Source: FEB-7 sp963698265 (GTDB lineage Bacteria > Pseudomonadota > Gammaproteobacteria > Burkholderiales > Usitatibacteraceae). Taken from it: a stretch of DNA of 64,000 nt. Positions 1 through 8,066 of the stretch are shown here, piece after piece. The stretch spans positions 434,001-498,000 of the forward strand of contig CAVOQC010000002.1 in the NCBI GenBank assembly GCA_963698265.1, in the 5' to 3' direction. The position numbers were made by a program, and so were the translations under genes. The notes beneath the pieces were generated by a model. The model made no database searches and had not been told where the DNA came from. It saw only the letters and a program-made list of their open reading frames with translations. Each line of letters begins with the position of its first letter. The stretch's first letter is position 1.

Positions 1-719
1 TCGCGGACGAGGGCGGACAGGTCGATGGAAGTCCGCTGCAGCTCGACGCTGCCCAGTTGCGACAGGGTCAGCATCCCCTCGACCATGGCGCTCATGGTGG
101 CGCCGGCGGCGGCGATGCGCTCGACCAGCAGGCGCGCCTCGCCGGACAGGGACTCGCCGTGGTCCCCGAGCAGGATCTCGGCGAATCCGGACACCGCCCG
201 CACGGGTGCGCGCAGGTCGTGGGAGACGGAGTAACCGAAGGCCTCCGCTTCGGGCATCGGTTCGGCCAGGTCGCGCAGGCGCTTCAGGTCGTGCTGCTCG
301 ATTTCATTTCGCAGCTGCGAGGCCTCGGTCACGTCCATCGCGACGCCCAGGAGGCCGGGTTGCTTGCCGGTTTCGGCCGGCAGGGCGCGCGTGAGAACCC
401 GGTAGGTGCGCGGCCGTCCGTCCGGCCCGAGGGCCGAGCGCTCCGCGCCGCCGTCCCCGGCTGCGCCCTCGATCCAGCGCACGAGGGGGTCGTTGCCGCG
501 GCCGAGCTCGGCCGCGGTACGGCCGACCACTTCACTCGCGTCCCGATGGCCGAGCAATGCCGCGTGGGCGCGATTGGAAAACAGGTAGCGCCCGACCGCG
601 TCCTTGGCGAAGACGGCATGGGGCAGGAGGTCGGCCAGGGCGGCGAGCAGGTGCTCGCCGGGTGCGGGCGATCCGGCGGGGCCGGCCGGGGCAGGGCGGC
701 CGTCGCGATCATCCTTCAT
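1..719 (-). CDS. PAS-domain sensor histidine kinase (3' part outside window)
   Basis: Reading leftwards from an ATG at 719, the frame stays open to the window edge, so only about the first 239 residues are visible. Residues ~20-130 look like a PAS sensor domain with a short PAC-like segment (...LLGVAMDVTEAS). Residues ~150-235 are a HisKA dimerisation domain with the H-box SVSHDLRAPVRAVSGF, whose His is the expected autophosphorylation site. The HATPase domain must lie to the left of the window. No membrane segment or signal peptide is seen before the PAS domain, so this looks like a cytoplasmic sensor. The partner response regulator and the ligand are not visible. Family assignment is firm; the sensed signal is unknown. 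Confidence 0.88.
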   Translation of the reverse strand, partial: MKDDRDGRPAPAGPAGSPAPGEHLLAALADLLPHAVFAKDAVGRYLFSNRAHAALLGHRDASEVVGRTAAELGRGNDPLVRWIEGAAGDGGAERSALGPDGRPRTYRVLTRALPAETGKQPGLLGVAMDVTEASQLRNEIEQHDLKRLRDLAEPMPEAEAFGYSVSHDLRAPVRAVSGFAEILLGDHGESLSGEARLLVERIAAAGATMSAMVEGMLTLSQLGSVELQRTSIDLSALVR

Positions 720-1052
720 GGGCGCCCCGGTCCCTGTGCCCGGTTGCGGGTTCGGTGCGCCCGTCGCGCCAGGCAGTCCGGGCAATCGAAAGTGTCTGGC
801 ATTCACGCTGCTTTGCTCCGCTGGGTCGCGGCTCTTGTCGAAATCCGTTCTGGCGCTCCGGTCCGCGGGCCCGGCGGGCCGGCGCCGGGGCGGTGGCAGG
901 CCTTTCCGTGCGCCGGATCGGCCTTCCTTGCCGGAATATTCGTTAAAGTGTTTCAAATGTCAAATAACAGGTGAAATATTCGGGCGCGAGGAGGCCGCGC
1001 GCCGGGCCGCGGGCTGGGCCGCGGGCCGGGCGATACCGGCGCCGGGCCGGAC
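720..1052. other. Gene-free stretch between dapC 3' end and kinase start
   Basis: There is no credible gene in these 333 bases. The right part, next to the dapC stop, is very GC-rich with overlapping G/C hairpins but no T-tract. An AT-rich island at about 930-980 is the only visible regulatory signal and is listed separately as a promoter candidate. The rest shows nothing recognisable. Confidence 0.6.
935..963 (-). promoter_or_regulatory. Candidate sigma-70 promoter for the PAS kinase
   Basis: On the minus strand a perfect TTGACA (958-963) is followed after 17 bases by AATATT (935-940) inside the only AT-rich island of this intergenic region. It points towards the kinase ATG at 719, which would give a leader of about 210 nt. 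The -10 match is only moderate, so this is an inference from sequence. Confidence 0.4.
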
Positions 1053-2270
1053 CTAGGGGTGGGGAGCGCCCGCGGCCGCGCGGGCCGGGACGAAAGCGCG
1101 GATCCGGCGGCCGGCCTCGGCCGCCTCGGCCACGGTCGACACCAGGGCGATGCGCACGCGCCCCCGGCCCGGATTGGTCCCGTGGGCCTCGCGGGAGAGG
1201 TAGCTGCCGGGAAGCACGGTGACGTTGGCGGCGGCGTAGAGATCGCGGGCGAACTGCTCCTCGTCGCCCGGAACCGCCGCCCAGTAATAGAAGGCCGCCT
1301 CGGGACGGGCGAGCGGGAGCACGGGGTTCACCAGCTCGAAGAACGCCGCGAACTTCTCGCGGTAGAGGCGCCGGTTCTCCAGCACGTGGGCCTCGTCGTT
1401 CCAGGCGGCGATGGAGGCGCGCTGCACGGCGTTGGACATGGCCGAGCCGTGATAGGTGCGGTAGTGCAGGAAAGCCTTCAGGAGCGCCGCGTCCCCGGCG
1501 GCGAACCCCGAGCGCAGCCCCGGTGCGTTGGAGCGCTTGGAGAGCGAGCCCATCACCACGAGCCGCGCGAAATCCTCGCGTCCGAGCTGCTGCGCCGCGG
1601 CCAGCGCGCCCAGGGGCGGGGCCGACTCGTCGAAGTAGATCTCGCTGTAGCACTCGTCGGAGACGATCGTGAAGCCGTGGCGGTCCGCGCGGGCGAAGAG
1701 CAGCTCCCACTCGGCGAGCGGCATCACGCGCCCGTTCGGGTTGCCGGGCGAGCAGGCGAAGATGAGGCGCGTGCGCTTCCAGACGTGCTCGGGCACGGCC
1801 TGCCAGTCGGGCGCGAAGCCGTTGGCCGCCGTGGCGTTGGCGAAGTAGGGCCGCGCCCCGCCCAGCAGGGCCGCGCCCTCGTAGATCTGGTAGAACGGAT
1901 TGGGACACACGACGAGCGCGTCGTGCTCGCCCGGATCGAGCAGCGCCTGGGCGATCGCGAAGAGCGCCTCGCGGCTGCCCAGGGTGGGGAGCACCTGGGA
2001 GTCGGCGTCGATCGCGGCAAGGCCGTGCCGGCGTTCGAGCCACGCGGCAATCGCGCCGCGCAGTTCCGGCAGGCCCTTCGTGAGCGGGTATCGCGCGAGG
2101 CCTGCGAAATTCTCCGCGAGCGCACGCGTCAGCAGCTCGGGCGTCGCGTGCTGCGGCTCGCCGATGGACAGGTTCACCGGCGCGAGCCCCGCCGGCGGCG
2201 TGGTGCCGGCGAGCAGCGCGCGCAGCTTTTCGAAGGGGTAGGGCTTGAGGAGTTCGAGGCGGGGATTCAT
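1053..2270 (-). CDS. dapC: N-succinyldiaminopimelate aminotransferase
   Basis: This is a 405-residue class I/II PLP aminotransferase. It begins MNPRLELLKPYPFEKL and contains the family segments SIGEPQH, a GNPNGRVMPL loop and the PLP-lysine motif GSLSKRSNAPGLRSGF. It closely resembles betaproteobacterial DapC, which transaminates N-succinyl-2-amino-6-oxopimelate in lysine and diaminopimelate synthesis. The ATG lies 7 bases after the TAA of the methyltransferase frame, so dapC is the last gene of a four-gene minus-strand operon with glycosyltransferases. The frame upstream of the ATG happens to be open back into the methyltransferase, which can mislead a gene caller into a fused protein; the independent ATG and a frameshift explain this. 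dapD is not in the window. Confidence 0.9.
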   Translation of the reverse strand: MNPRLELLKPYPFEKLRALLAGTTPPAGLAPVNLSIGEPQHATPELLTRALAENFAGLARYPLTKGLPELRGAIAAWLERRHGLAAIDADSQVLPTLGSREALFAIAQALLDPGEHDALVVCPNPFYQIYEGAALLGGARPYFANATAANGFAPDWQAVPEHVWKRTRLIFACSPGNPNGRVMPLAEWELLFARADRHGFTIVSDECYSEIYFDESAPPLGALAAAQQLGREDFARLVVMGSLSKRSNAPGLRSGFAAGDAALLKAFLHYRTYHGSAMSNAVQRASIAAWNDEAHVLENRRLYREKFAAFFELVNPVLPLARPEAAFYYWAAVPGDEEQFARDLYAAANVTVLPGSYLSREAHGTNPGRGRVRIALVSTVAEAAEAGRRIRAFVPARAAAGAPHP

Positions 2271-2277
2271 GGGGCGA

Positions 2278-3302
2278 TTATCGCCCGAAGAATCGCGCGA
2301 AAGGCAGGCGAAGCCACCACCGCAGCCCGCCCCGGCGCGCAATCTCGCCATCGCGCTCGGCGATCGCGCGGGACTGCTCCGAGACCGTGCGCTCGGCCTG
2401 CGCGAGCCGGCTCTCCAGCTGCCCGGCCCACGCGAGGGCCTCGTCGCGGGACTGCATGGCCTCGGCGCGGGCCTCGCCAGTTCGGCGACCTGCTTGCCGA
2501 GGGTCTCGAGCTGCCCGCCCGCCACGACCAGCTCGCCCATGACCTTCTCGTAGTCGCGGTGCGCCCAGTCGTCGCGGTCCGACAGCACGGAGAGTGTCGC
2601 CGGCAGCATCCCCAGCGTCGCGGCGGAGCGGCTCGCGGCGACGAGGAAGTAGAGCGGCTCGCCCAGCGCCGGCGTGGCCTCGGCGGGCATCGCCTCCGAC
2701 ACCTCCACGAGGTGGCCCGCCTCGGCGTGCGGCTCCGGGGCGATCACCGAGAAGAAGCTCGGCCGCTGGCCGTACCAGCGCGTGTGCCGGAAGCGCCGGG
2801 CGACGAGCGTCTCGAGCTCCTCGCGGTAGAGCTCCTTCACGTGGAACTCGTTCGCGAAGCCGCGCCGGTCGCTGTACTCGCGCTTGTTGGGGCAGGAGAG
2901 CAGCAGCAGGCCGTCGTGGGCGAGCACGCGCGCGATCTCGTCGAGAAACTCCTCCTGATCGCCGATGTGCTCGACGGTCTCGAAGGAGACGAAGAGGTCG
3001 GCCGAGGCGTCGGCGAGCGGCAGCTTCGCGCAGGGCGCCTCGACGAAGCTCAGGTTCGCCACCCCCGCGTAGGTGGCACGCGCGTGGGCGATCGCTTCGG
3101 CGGAGAGGTCGGCACCGGTGACGCTCGCGGCGGTGCGGGCGAGCAGCGCCGAGCCGTACCCCTCCCCGCAGGCCGCATCCACCACGCGCTTGCCCGCGGC
3201 GAATCGAGCGGCGAAGTGATAGCGGTGCCAGTGCTCGACCCAGATCTCGCCGCGCACGCCGGGGACGAAGCGCTCGCCGGTGAACTCGAGCTTGCCGCTC
3301 AC
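2278..3302 (-). pseudogene. SAM-dependent methyltransferase, broken by one-base frameshift
   Basis: A GTG at 3302 overlaps the stop of the upstream glycosyltransferase (GTGA), the usual sign of coupling. The N-terminal ~200 residues are a class I methyltransferase with motif I VVDAACGEGYGSALL and an acidic stretch ADLFVSFETVEHIGD typical of the Methyltransf_11/UbiE-like group. After ...KQVAELA the reading frame loses sense at about 2473. Moving one base restores a coherent coiled-coil tail (ARAEAMQSRDEALAWAGQLE) and a normal end RLPFARFFGR at a TAA (2278-2280). The length 1025 is one base short of a multiple of three, which fits one deleted base. It could be a true mutation or a sequencing error. 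The likely role is decorating a surface glycan with the neighbouring glycosyltransferases. Confidence 0.8.
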
Positions 3303-5125
3303 CGGAGCCACCCCCGCCGCCGCAGCCGTTCCACCACCGGCCGCCGCCACGCCGCCAGCCGGGAAAGCACGCCCGACGAGCCCACGAAGCGGCGCACGTC
3401 TTCCCGCGTGACGAGCATCAGCGCCTGGGTGCGCGCGTATCGCTCGGCCATCTCGGAGATCGCGCGCGGGCTCATCGTGACGCGAAGCGCGCCCTGCCTC
3501 GCCCGCGCATCCTCGTAGGCGCGGTCGAGAAGCGCCTGCCGGTCCGCGGCCCCGCGCGTGTCGGCGGGCACCCGATACTTCGACGTGGTCTTCGGCACCA
3601 GCACGAAGTCGTCCTCCAGCGTGTAGCGCGTCCAGAGGTTCCAGTCCTCGAGCTGGTCCATGTCCTCGGCGAACCCGCCGTGGCGCTCGTACAGCGAGCG
3701 GTGGAAGAGCACCGCCTGGATGGGCAGGAAGTTGTGGTGCCAGAGCGTGAGCCGGTCGAAGGGCTGGCGGTGGACCGTGGCGTGCATCGTTTCATCGTAC
3801 TCGGCACGGTCGCGGTCGTGAACCTGCGTCTTCGTCTCCCACGCGAAGCCGTAGGCGCCCTTGGCGCCGGCCGCGGTCGCCGCGGCGAGCAGCACCTCCA
3901 CGTGGTCGGCGAAGAAGACGTCGTCGTCGTCGAGGAAGTTGAGCCACTCGCCGGTGGCGAGCGCCAGCGCGCGGTTGCCGGCGCGGGCGCGGCCCACCTT
4001 CCCCCCGGTGGCCTCGTAGCGCAGGTCGAGCCGGCCTCGGAACTCGTCCACGATGGCGCGGGAGAAGCTCTCGCCATCCTCGACCACGATCACCTCCAGG
4101 TTCTCGTGGGTCTGGTGCATGCAGGAGGCGAGCGCCTGCCGCAGCCACGCGGGGCGGTCGACGGTGCGGATGAGGATCGAGACCTTCGGCGGGACGGGGC
4201 TCGGGCTCTCGCGCCGCGACGGGAACGGGTGGAAGGCGCCGTCGCGCCGCGTCTCGTAGCCCCATCCCGAGAACTGCGGGCGGAACTCCTTCGTGGAGGC
4301 GACGCGGGAGAAGAGGAAGTGCGGCGCGCGCGCGATCGCCTTGAGCCCGGCCAGGGCGAGGCCCCTGCGGCGCCCGGGGAAGGAACGCGGCGTGAGGATC
4401 TCGGCGGCGAGCATCGTGAAGCCCTGGGCGATGCGGGCGGGGCCGCCGTAGCGGAACCGCAGCCCCAGGTTCGTGCGCACGCCGCCGAAGACCTGCAGCG
4501 GCTTCACCTCCGCGGCCACCTGGTAGGTGCGGTGCACCACCGCGCAGCGCGGCTGGTAGGTGAGGCGCCAGCCCTTCGCCCGCAGGCGCCACGAGAGGTC
4601 CACGTCCTCGCCGTACATGAAGATCGCGTCGTCGAAGCCGCCGGCCTGCTCGAAGGCCTCGCGGCGAAAGAGCGTGGCCGCGCCACTCACCCATGGCGAA
4701 TCCAGCGTCGCGGGGTTGTAGGCCTTGGGATGCTCGTAGGGAATCTGGCGCATCTCCCACGCGGCGACGCGCGGGTCGTCCTTCGCGGCGGTCTCCACCA
4801 GGCGCTCGAGGGCGCCGGGCTCCACGATGCAGTCCTGGTTCACGACCAGAAGCCACGGCGCGGTGCCGCGCTTCGCATTCGCGTTGTGGCCGCGTCCGAA
4901 TCCCAGGTTGGCGCCGGAGCGCTGCACGTCGACCTTCGCGAAAGCGTCGCCTTCGAGCTGCGGCATCGATGCGATGGTCGCCGCGGTGTCGGGCTCGGGG
5001 CTGTTGTCCTGGACGAGGAGGTTCAGGCGGAGCGTGGCGCGTGCCTCGGCGAGGCTCGCGAAGAGGGAAGCGAGGAGCGCGGGCTCGGGCCGGTAGGTGA
5101 CGACGCTCAGGTCAACGTCGGGCAT
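3299..5125 (-). CDS. Two-domain family 2 glycosyltransferase
   Basis: This 608-residue protein carries two GT-A domains. The first (residues ~5-240) starts VDLSVVTYRPEPALL and has NQD and EDVDLSWRLRAKGWRL motifs typical of rhamnosyltransferase-like GT2 enzymes. The second (~313-520) starts PKVSILIRTVDRPAWLRQAL and contains the nucleotide-sugar acidic cluster NFLDDDD near residue 396. No membrane segments are evident, so it probably works at the inner face of the cytoplasmic membrane on a surface polysaccharide or glycolipid. Its start overlaps the end of the GT4 gene and its stop overlaps the methyltransferase GTG. Donor and acceptor sugars cannot be read from sequence. Confidence 0.87.
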   Translation of the reverse strand: MPDVDLSVVTYRPEPALLASLFASLAEARATLRLNLLVQDNSPEPDTAATIASMPQLEGDAFAKVDVQRSGANLGFGRGHNANAKRGTAPWLLVVNQDCIVEPGALERLVETAAKDDPRVAAWEMRQIPYEHPKAYNPATLDSPWVSGAATLFRREAFEQAGGFDDAIFMYGEDVDLSWRLRAKGWRLTYQPRCAVVHRTYQVAAEVKPLQVFGGVRTNLGLRFRYGGPARIAQGFTMLAAEILTPRSFPGRRRGLALAGLKAIARAPHFLFSRVASTKEFRPQFSGWGYETRRDGAFHPFPSRRESPSPVPPKVSILIRTVDRPAWLRQALASCMHQTHENLEVIVVEDGESFSRAIVDEFRGRLDLRYEATGGKVGRARAGNRALALATGEWLNFLDDDDVFFADHVEVLLAAATAAGAKGAYGFAWETKTQVHDRDRAEYDETMHATVHRQPFDRLTLWHHNFLPIQAVLFHRSLYERHGGFAEDMDQLEDWNLWTRYTLEDDFVLVPKTTSKYRVPADTRGAADRQALLDRAYEDARARQGALRVTMSPRAISEMAERYARTQALMLVTREDVRRFVGSSGVLSRLAAWRRPVVERLRRRGWLR

Positions 5126-6587
5126 TGAAGGCGAGCTTGAGGAGCAGGCGCCGCAGCGGCGAGGGCAGGCGGTCCATCGCCTCTTTGTTCAGGCGCAGCA
5201 CGTCGGCCTCGCGGGCCAGCTCGTCGCGCGCCTGCGTGGCGCTGCGAAGCGCTTCCTGCACCGCGCGCACGTCTGCCTCCAGCTTCTCGATCCAGCCGCG
5301 CGCCTCCGTCTCGAAGTCCTGGGCGCGCGCCCTCGTGTCCTCGAGCGCGGCGAGCGTCTGCGCGAGTTCGTCGCAGAGCCTGACGAGCTCCACGCGGAAG
5401 AGCGTCCCGTCGAGGTTCTTCGCGAGCAGCGCCTGGACGGCCGCCTCGTCCGCGGTATCCGGCGCGGCCGGGTCGATGCCGAAGCGCGCGTAGAAGGCGT
5501 CGAGGGAGCGGGTCATGGCGTCCAGGGGCGGTATGCGCGCGGGGTCGGGGCGCGCGAGTCCGGATTGTACGCGCGCCCTTTCGGCATCCCGCTCGGCGCC
5601 GGCAAGCGAGCGGATTTCCTCCGCCACGAGCGCCGAGTCGAAGACTTCCGGCAGCAGCCAGCCGCCATGGTGCGCGGCGATGCGCTCGGCGAGCGCCCCG
5701 CGGGGCGCGGCGAGCACCGGCACGCCCGCGGCCCAGGCGTCCGAGAGCGCGTAGCTGAAGCTCTCCGGCACGGTGTTGGGCAGGAGCGCCAGGCACGCCC
5801 CGTAGCCGCGCAGCAGCCCCGCGGCGTCGCCCTCCGCGAAAGCGCCGTGGACGAAGAGCCGGCCGGGAATGCGCCAGCCGGGATGCAGCTGCCGGTCGAG
5901 GTAGCCGATCACCACGAGGGCGATGTCCGTGCCTTCCAGTCCCACGGCGATCGCCTCGACGAGTTCCGAGCCCTTGTGCGGGCCGAGCGCGCCGAGGAGG
6001 GCGACGACGTGCCCCGGCCTTCGCATCGCGAATTCCGCACGCGGCCGGAGCGCGGCGGTTCCCGCGCCCGCGGCGCTCCCGTTCGCGACCACCTCGACCG
6101 CGAGCCCGGGCACCCGTTGGGCCGCGAGATCGGCGAGCCAGCGCGAGGGCGCGAGGACGGCGCGGGAATCGCGAAGCGTGCGCGAGGTCTCGGCGAGCCA
6201 CGCCGGATCGGACGCGAGCGGGTCGGCGGCGGCGAAGGCCTCGGGATGGAGAAAGAGGATGTCGTGCAGCGTCGTGATGCGCGGAACGCCCAGGGCCCGG
6301 CATGCCCAGTCGCTCCGCTCGCGGGGCGCCCGCGTGAGCTGGTGCAGGTGCACGAGGCCGATGCGCTTCGTTCTGAACCACCGCGCGAGCGCCTCCGCGC
6401 GCTCGTCCGCCGCACCCGGGGCGAGGGGATGGAAGCGGCCGGCGCGGGGATCCTCGATCACGTCGACGCCGTCGCCCGCGTGCCAGAGGTAGTGCTCGCG
6501 CGGGACCGTGCGCACGATGTCGCGCACATGCCGGTCGACGCCGCCGCCGAAGAGGCTCGTCACGTGCAGGATCGCGGCAGCGTTCAT
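5112..6587 (-). CDS. Family 4 (GT-B) glycosyltransferase with coiled-coil tail
   Basis: This 491-residue protein begins AAILHVTSLFGGGVDRHV, the glycine-rich N-terminus of GT4 enzymes, and has a C-terminal nucleotide-sugar region including VPVLAAPRGALAERIAAHHGG. After the GT-B fold (about residue 370) comes a charged helical segment rich in Glu, Arg and Ala (~395-470), ending PLRRLLLKLAFNARR. Similar helical tails appear on the neighbouring methyltransferase, so the operon products may assemble. It is the first gene of the minus-strand operon and diverges from the EamA gene with only 39 bases between the two starts. A role in O-antigen or exopolysaccharide synthesis is inferred. Confidence 0.85.
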   Translation of the reverse strand: MNAAAILHVTSLFGGGVDRHVRDIVRTVPREHYLWHAGDGVDVIEDPRAGRFHPLAPGAADERAEALARWFRTKRIGLVHLHQLTRAPRERSDWACRALGVPRITTLHDILFLHPEAFAAADPLASDPAWLAETSRTLRDSRAVLAPSRWLADLAAQRVPGLAVEVVANGSAAGAGTAALRPRAEFAMRRPGHVVALLGALGPHKGSELVEAIAVGLEGTDIALVVIGYLDRQLHPGWRIPGRLFVHGAFAEGDAAGLLRGYGACLALLPNTVPESFSYALSDAWAAGVPVLAAPRGALAERIAAHHGGWLLPEVFDSALVAEEIRSLAGAERDAERARVQSGLARPDPARIPPLDAMTRSLDAFYARFGIDPAAPDTADEAAVQALLAKNLDGTLFRVELVRLCDELAQTLAALEDTRARAQDFETEARGWIEKLEADVRAVQEALRSATQARDELAREADVLRLNKEAMDRLPSPLRRLLLKLAFNARR

Positions 6588-6626
6588 CGGCGGGGCGCGG
6601 AAGGGAAGGTAGAATCATGCCCGAAA

Positions 6627-7499
6627 GTGGCCCGCATTCCTTCCCTCCCCGTCGTCTCGCTTCTCGTCGGCGCCTCCCTCTGGGGCGTCGTCTGGTATCC
6701 CTATCGCCTGCTCGACTTCGCCGGGCTCGACGGTGCCTGGTCGCTCGTCTTCACCTACGGCGTCGCACTCGTCGCGGGCACCGCCATCTTCTTCAGCCAC
6801 TGGCGCGACGTCGCGCGCGCGCCGTGGGCGTGCCTGCTGATGGGGCTCGCCATCGGCTGGAGCAACCTGGCCTATGTGATCGGGGTGCTGGAGGGCGAGG
6901 TGATGCGCGTGCTCCTCCTTTTCTACCTCGCGCCGCTGTGGACGGTTCCGCTCGCGCGCGGGCTCCTGGGCGAGCGCCTGGACCTGCGCGGGACCATCGT
7001 GATGGCGGTCGCGCTCGCCGGCGCGGTGGTGATGCTGTGGCATCCGCAGCACGGCGCGCCCTGGCCCGCCTCGCGCGCCGACTGGCTGGGCGTGGGCGCG
7101 GGCTTCCTCTTCGCACTCGGCAACGTGCTGGTGCGCAAGCTCTCCGACATCCGCGATACCTCGAAGTCGCTCGCCATCTGGGCGGGCGTGGTGATCGCCG
7201 CGGCGCTCTACCTTCCGCTGTCGCCCACGTCGGGCGAGGCTGCGGTGCGGGTCGCGCAGACCACGTGGGCGCTCTGGGTGTCGGTGGGGTTCGCGGTGCT
7301 CGCCATGAGCCTCGCGCTGCAGTACGGCCTCACGCGGGTGCCGGCCAACCGCGCGATCGTCGTGCTGCTCTTCGAGCTGGTGGTGGCCGCCGTGGCGTCC
7401 TACTACCTCGCCGGGGAGATCCTGCGCACCCAGGACTGGATCGGCGGCGCGCTCATCGTGCTCGCGAGCCTCGCGAGCGGGTTCCGCAAGGCGAGCTAA
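6627..7499 (+). CDS. EamA (DMT) family inner-membrane transporter
   Basis: This 290-residue protein consists of about ten hydrophobic helices, from VVSLLVGASLWGVVWYPYRL to WIGGALIVLASLASGF, with the duplicated five-helix organisation of the drug/metabolite transporter superfamily. The frame that encodes it has no nearby ATG; GTG at 6627 is the best start, and the ATG at 6617 is in another frame. Its TAA (7497-7499) overlaps the queF stop on the other strand by four bases, so the two genes are tail to tail with no spacer. The substrate is unknown; family members export amino acids, purines or other metabolites. Confidence 0.87.
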   Translation: MARIPSLPVVSLLVGASLWGVVWYPYRLLDFAGLDGAWSLVFTYGVALVAGTAIFFSHWRDVARAPWACLLMGLAIGWSNLAYVIGVLEGEVMRVLLLFYLAPLWTVPLARGLLGERLDLRGTIVMAVALAGAVVMLWHPQHGAPWPASRADWLGVGAGFLFALGNVLVRKLSDIRDTSKSLAIWAGVVIAAALYLPLSPTSGEAAVRVAQTTWALWVSVGFAVLAMSLALQYGLTRVPANRAIVVLLFELVVAAVASYYLAGEILRTQDWIGGALIVLASLASGFRKAS

Positions 7500-7966
7500 T
7501 CCGCCTGCGGCTGGCCGAGGTCGACGCGCGCCGGCGCCGTCCAGCCCTTGCGGCGGTAGTCCGCCTCTACGCTGGTGTAGATGCCGCCGCGCACCAGGAA
7601 TTCCGCGGTGAGGCGCATGTAGCGCGGCCGCGTGGCCGCCACGAGGTCGTCGAGGATCTCGTTGGTCACCGCCTCGTGGAATCTCCCCTCGTTGCGGAAG
7701 GACCAGATGTAGAGCTTCAGGCTCTTCAGCTCCACGCACTTCGCATCCGGCACGTACTCGAGGTGCAGGGTCGCGAAGTCCGGCTGCCCCGTCTTCGGGC
7801 ACAGGCAGGTGAACTCCGGGATCTCCATGCGGATCACGTAGTCGCGGCCCGCGTTCGGGTTGGCGAACGTCTCAAGCGCCTTTGTCGCCGCCGCGCGCGC
7901 GCCGCTCCCCAGCGATCGCAGGCGTGGTGCCGTCAAGGGCTTTTGGGGGGGCTTTCGGGCGGGCAT
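7496..7966 (-). CDS. queF: NADPH-dependent 7-cyano-7-deazaguanine (preQ0) reductase
   Basis: This 156-residue protein is of the short, unimodular QueF type. It has the catalytic cysteine region EFTCLCPKTGQPDFATLHL and the signature ELKSLKLYIWSFRNEGRFHE, where the Glu and His contact preQ0. QueF reduces the nitrile of preQ0 to the amine preQ1 in queuosine synthesis. ATG at 7966 is chosen; a TTG at 7936 is an alternative, and neither has a clear ribosome binding site, so the first ~30 residues are uncertain. A queuosine-precursor transporter lies about 35 kb away in this window (42628-43353), while queC, queD and queE are not seen, so preQ0 may come partly from outside the cell. Confidence 0.93.
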   Translation of the reverse strand: MPARKPPQKPLTAPRLRSLGSGARAAATKALETFANPNAGRDYVIRMEIPEFTCLCPKTGQPDFATLHLEYVPDAKCVELKSLKLYIWSFRNEGRFHEAVTNEILDDLVAATRPRYMRLTAEFLVRGGIYTSVEADYRRKGWTAPARVDLGQPQAD

Positions 7967-7994
7967 TGGGCGCGGGGATTCGATCCGGTAAAAT
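7966..7994 (+). promoter_or_regulatory. Candidate promoter upstream of smc
   Basis: TTGGGC (7966-7971) and TAAAAT (7989-7994) are separated by 17 bases and point at smc. The -10 box matches consensus at five of six positions. The -35 box overlaps the queF start codon on the other strand. Transcription would start near 8001, just ahead of a strong hairpin. Confidence 0.45.
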
Positions 7995-8014
7995 CGGGAT
8001 TGTACGCGAACCCC

Positions 8015-8048
8015 AAGCCCCACCGGCCGCCCGGCCAGGTGGGGTTTT
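8015..8048 (+). terminator. Terminator-like hairpin in the smc leader
   Basis: AAGCCCCACC (8015-8024) pairs with GGTGGGGTTT (8038-8047, one G-T pair); an inner GGCC/GGCC helix closes a GCCC loop and A8037 is bulged. TTTT follows at once, giving the form of a rho-independent terminator, yet it sits between the candidate smc promoter and the smc start at 8067. It may end antisense read-through across queF or attenuate smc. The hairpin is seen; its function is inferred. Confidence 0.5.
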
Positions 8049-8066
8049 CTCATAAGAACCAATACC

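Noticed and set aside
1053..3350. Apparent methyltransferase-aminotransferase fusion protein
   Set aside because: The joining segment is Pro/Ser/Arg-rich nonsense; a one-base correction gives the methyltransferase its own end, and dapC has its own ATG.
1059..3518. Long plus-strand open frame opposite dapC and the methyltransferase
   Set aside because: Composition and position mark it as an antisense shadow of the minus-strand operon.
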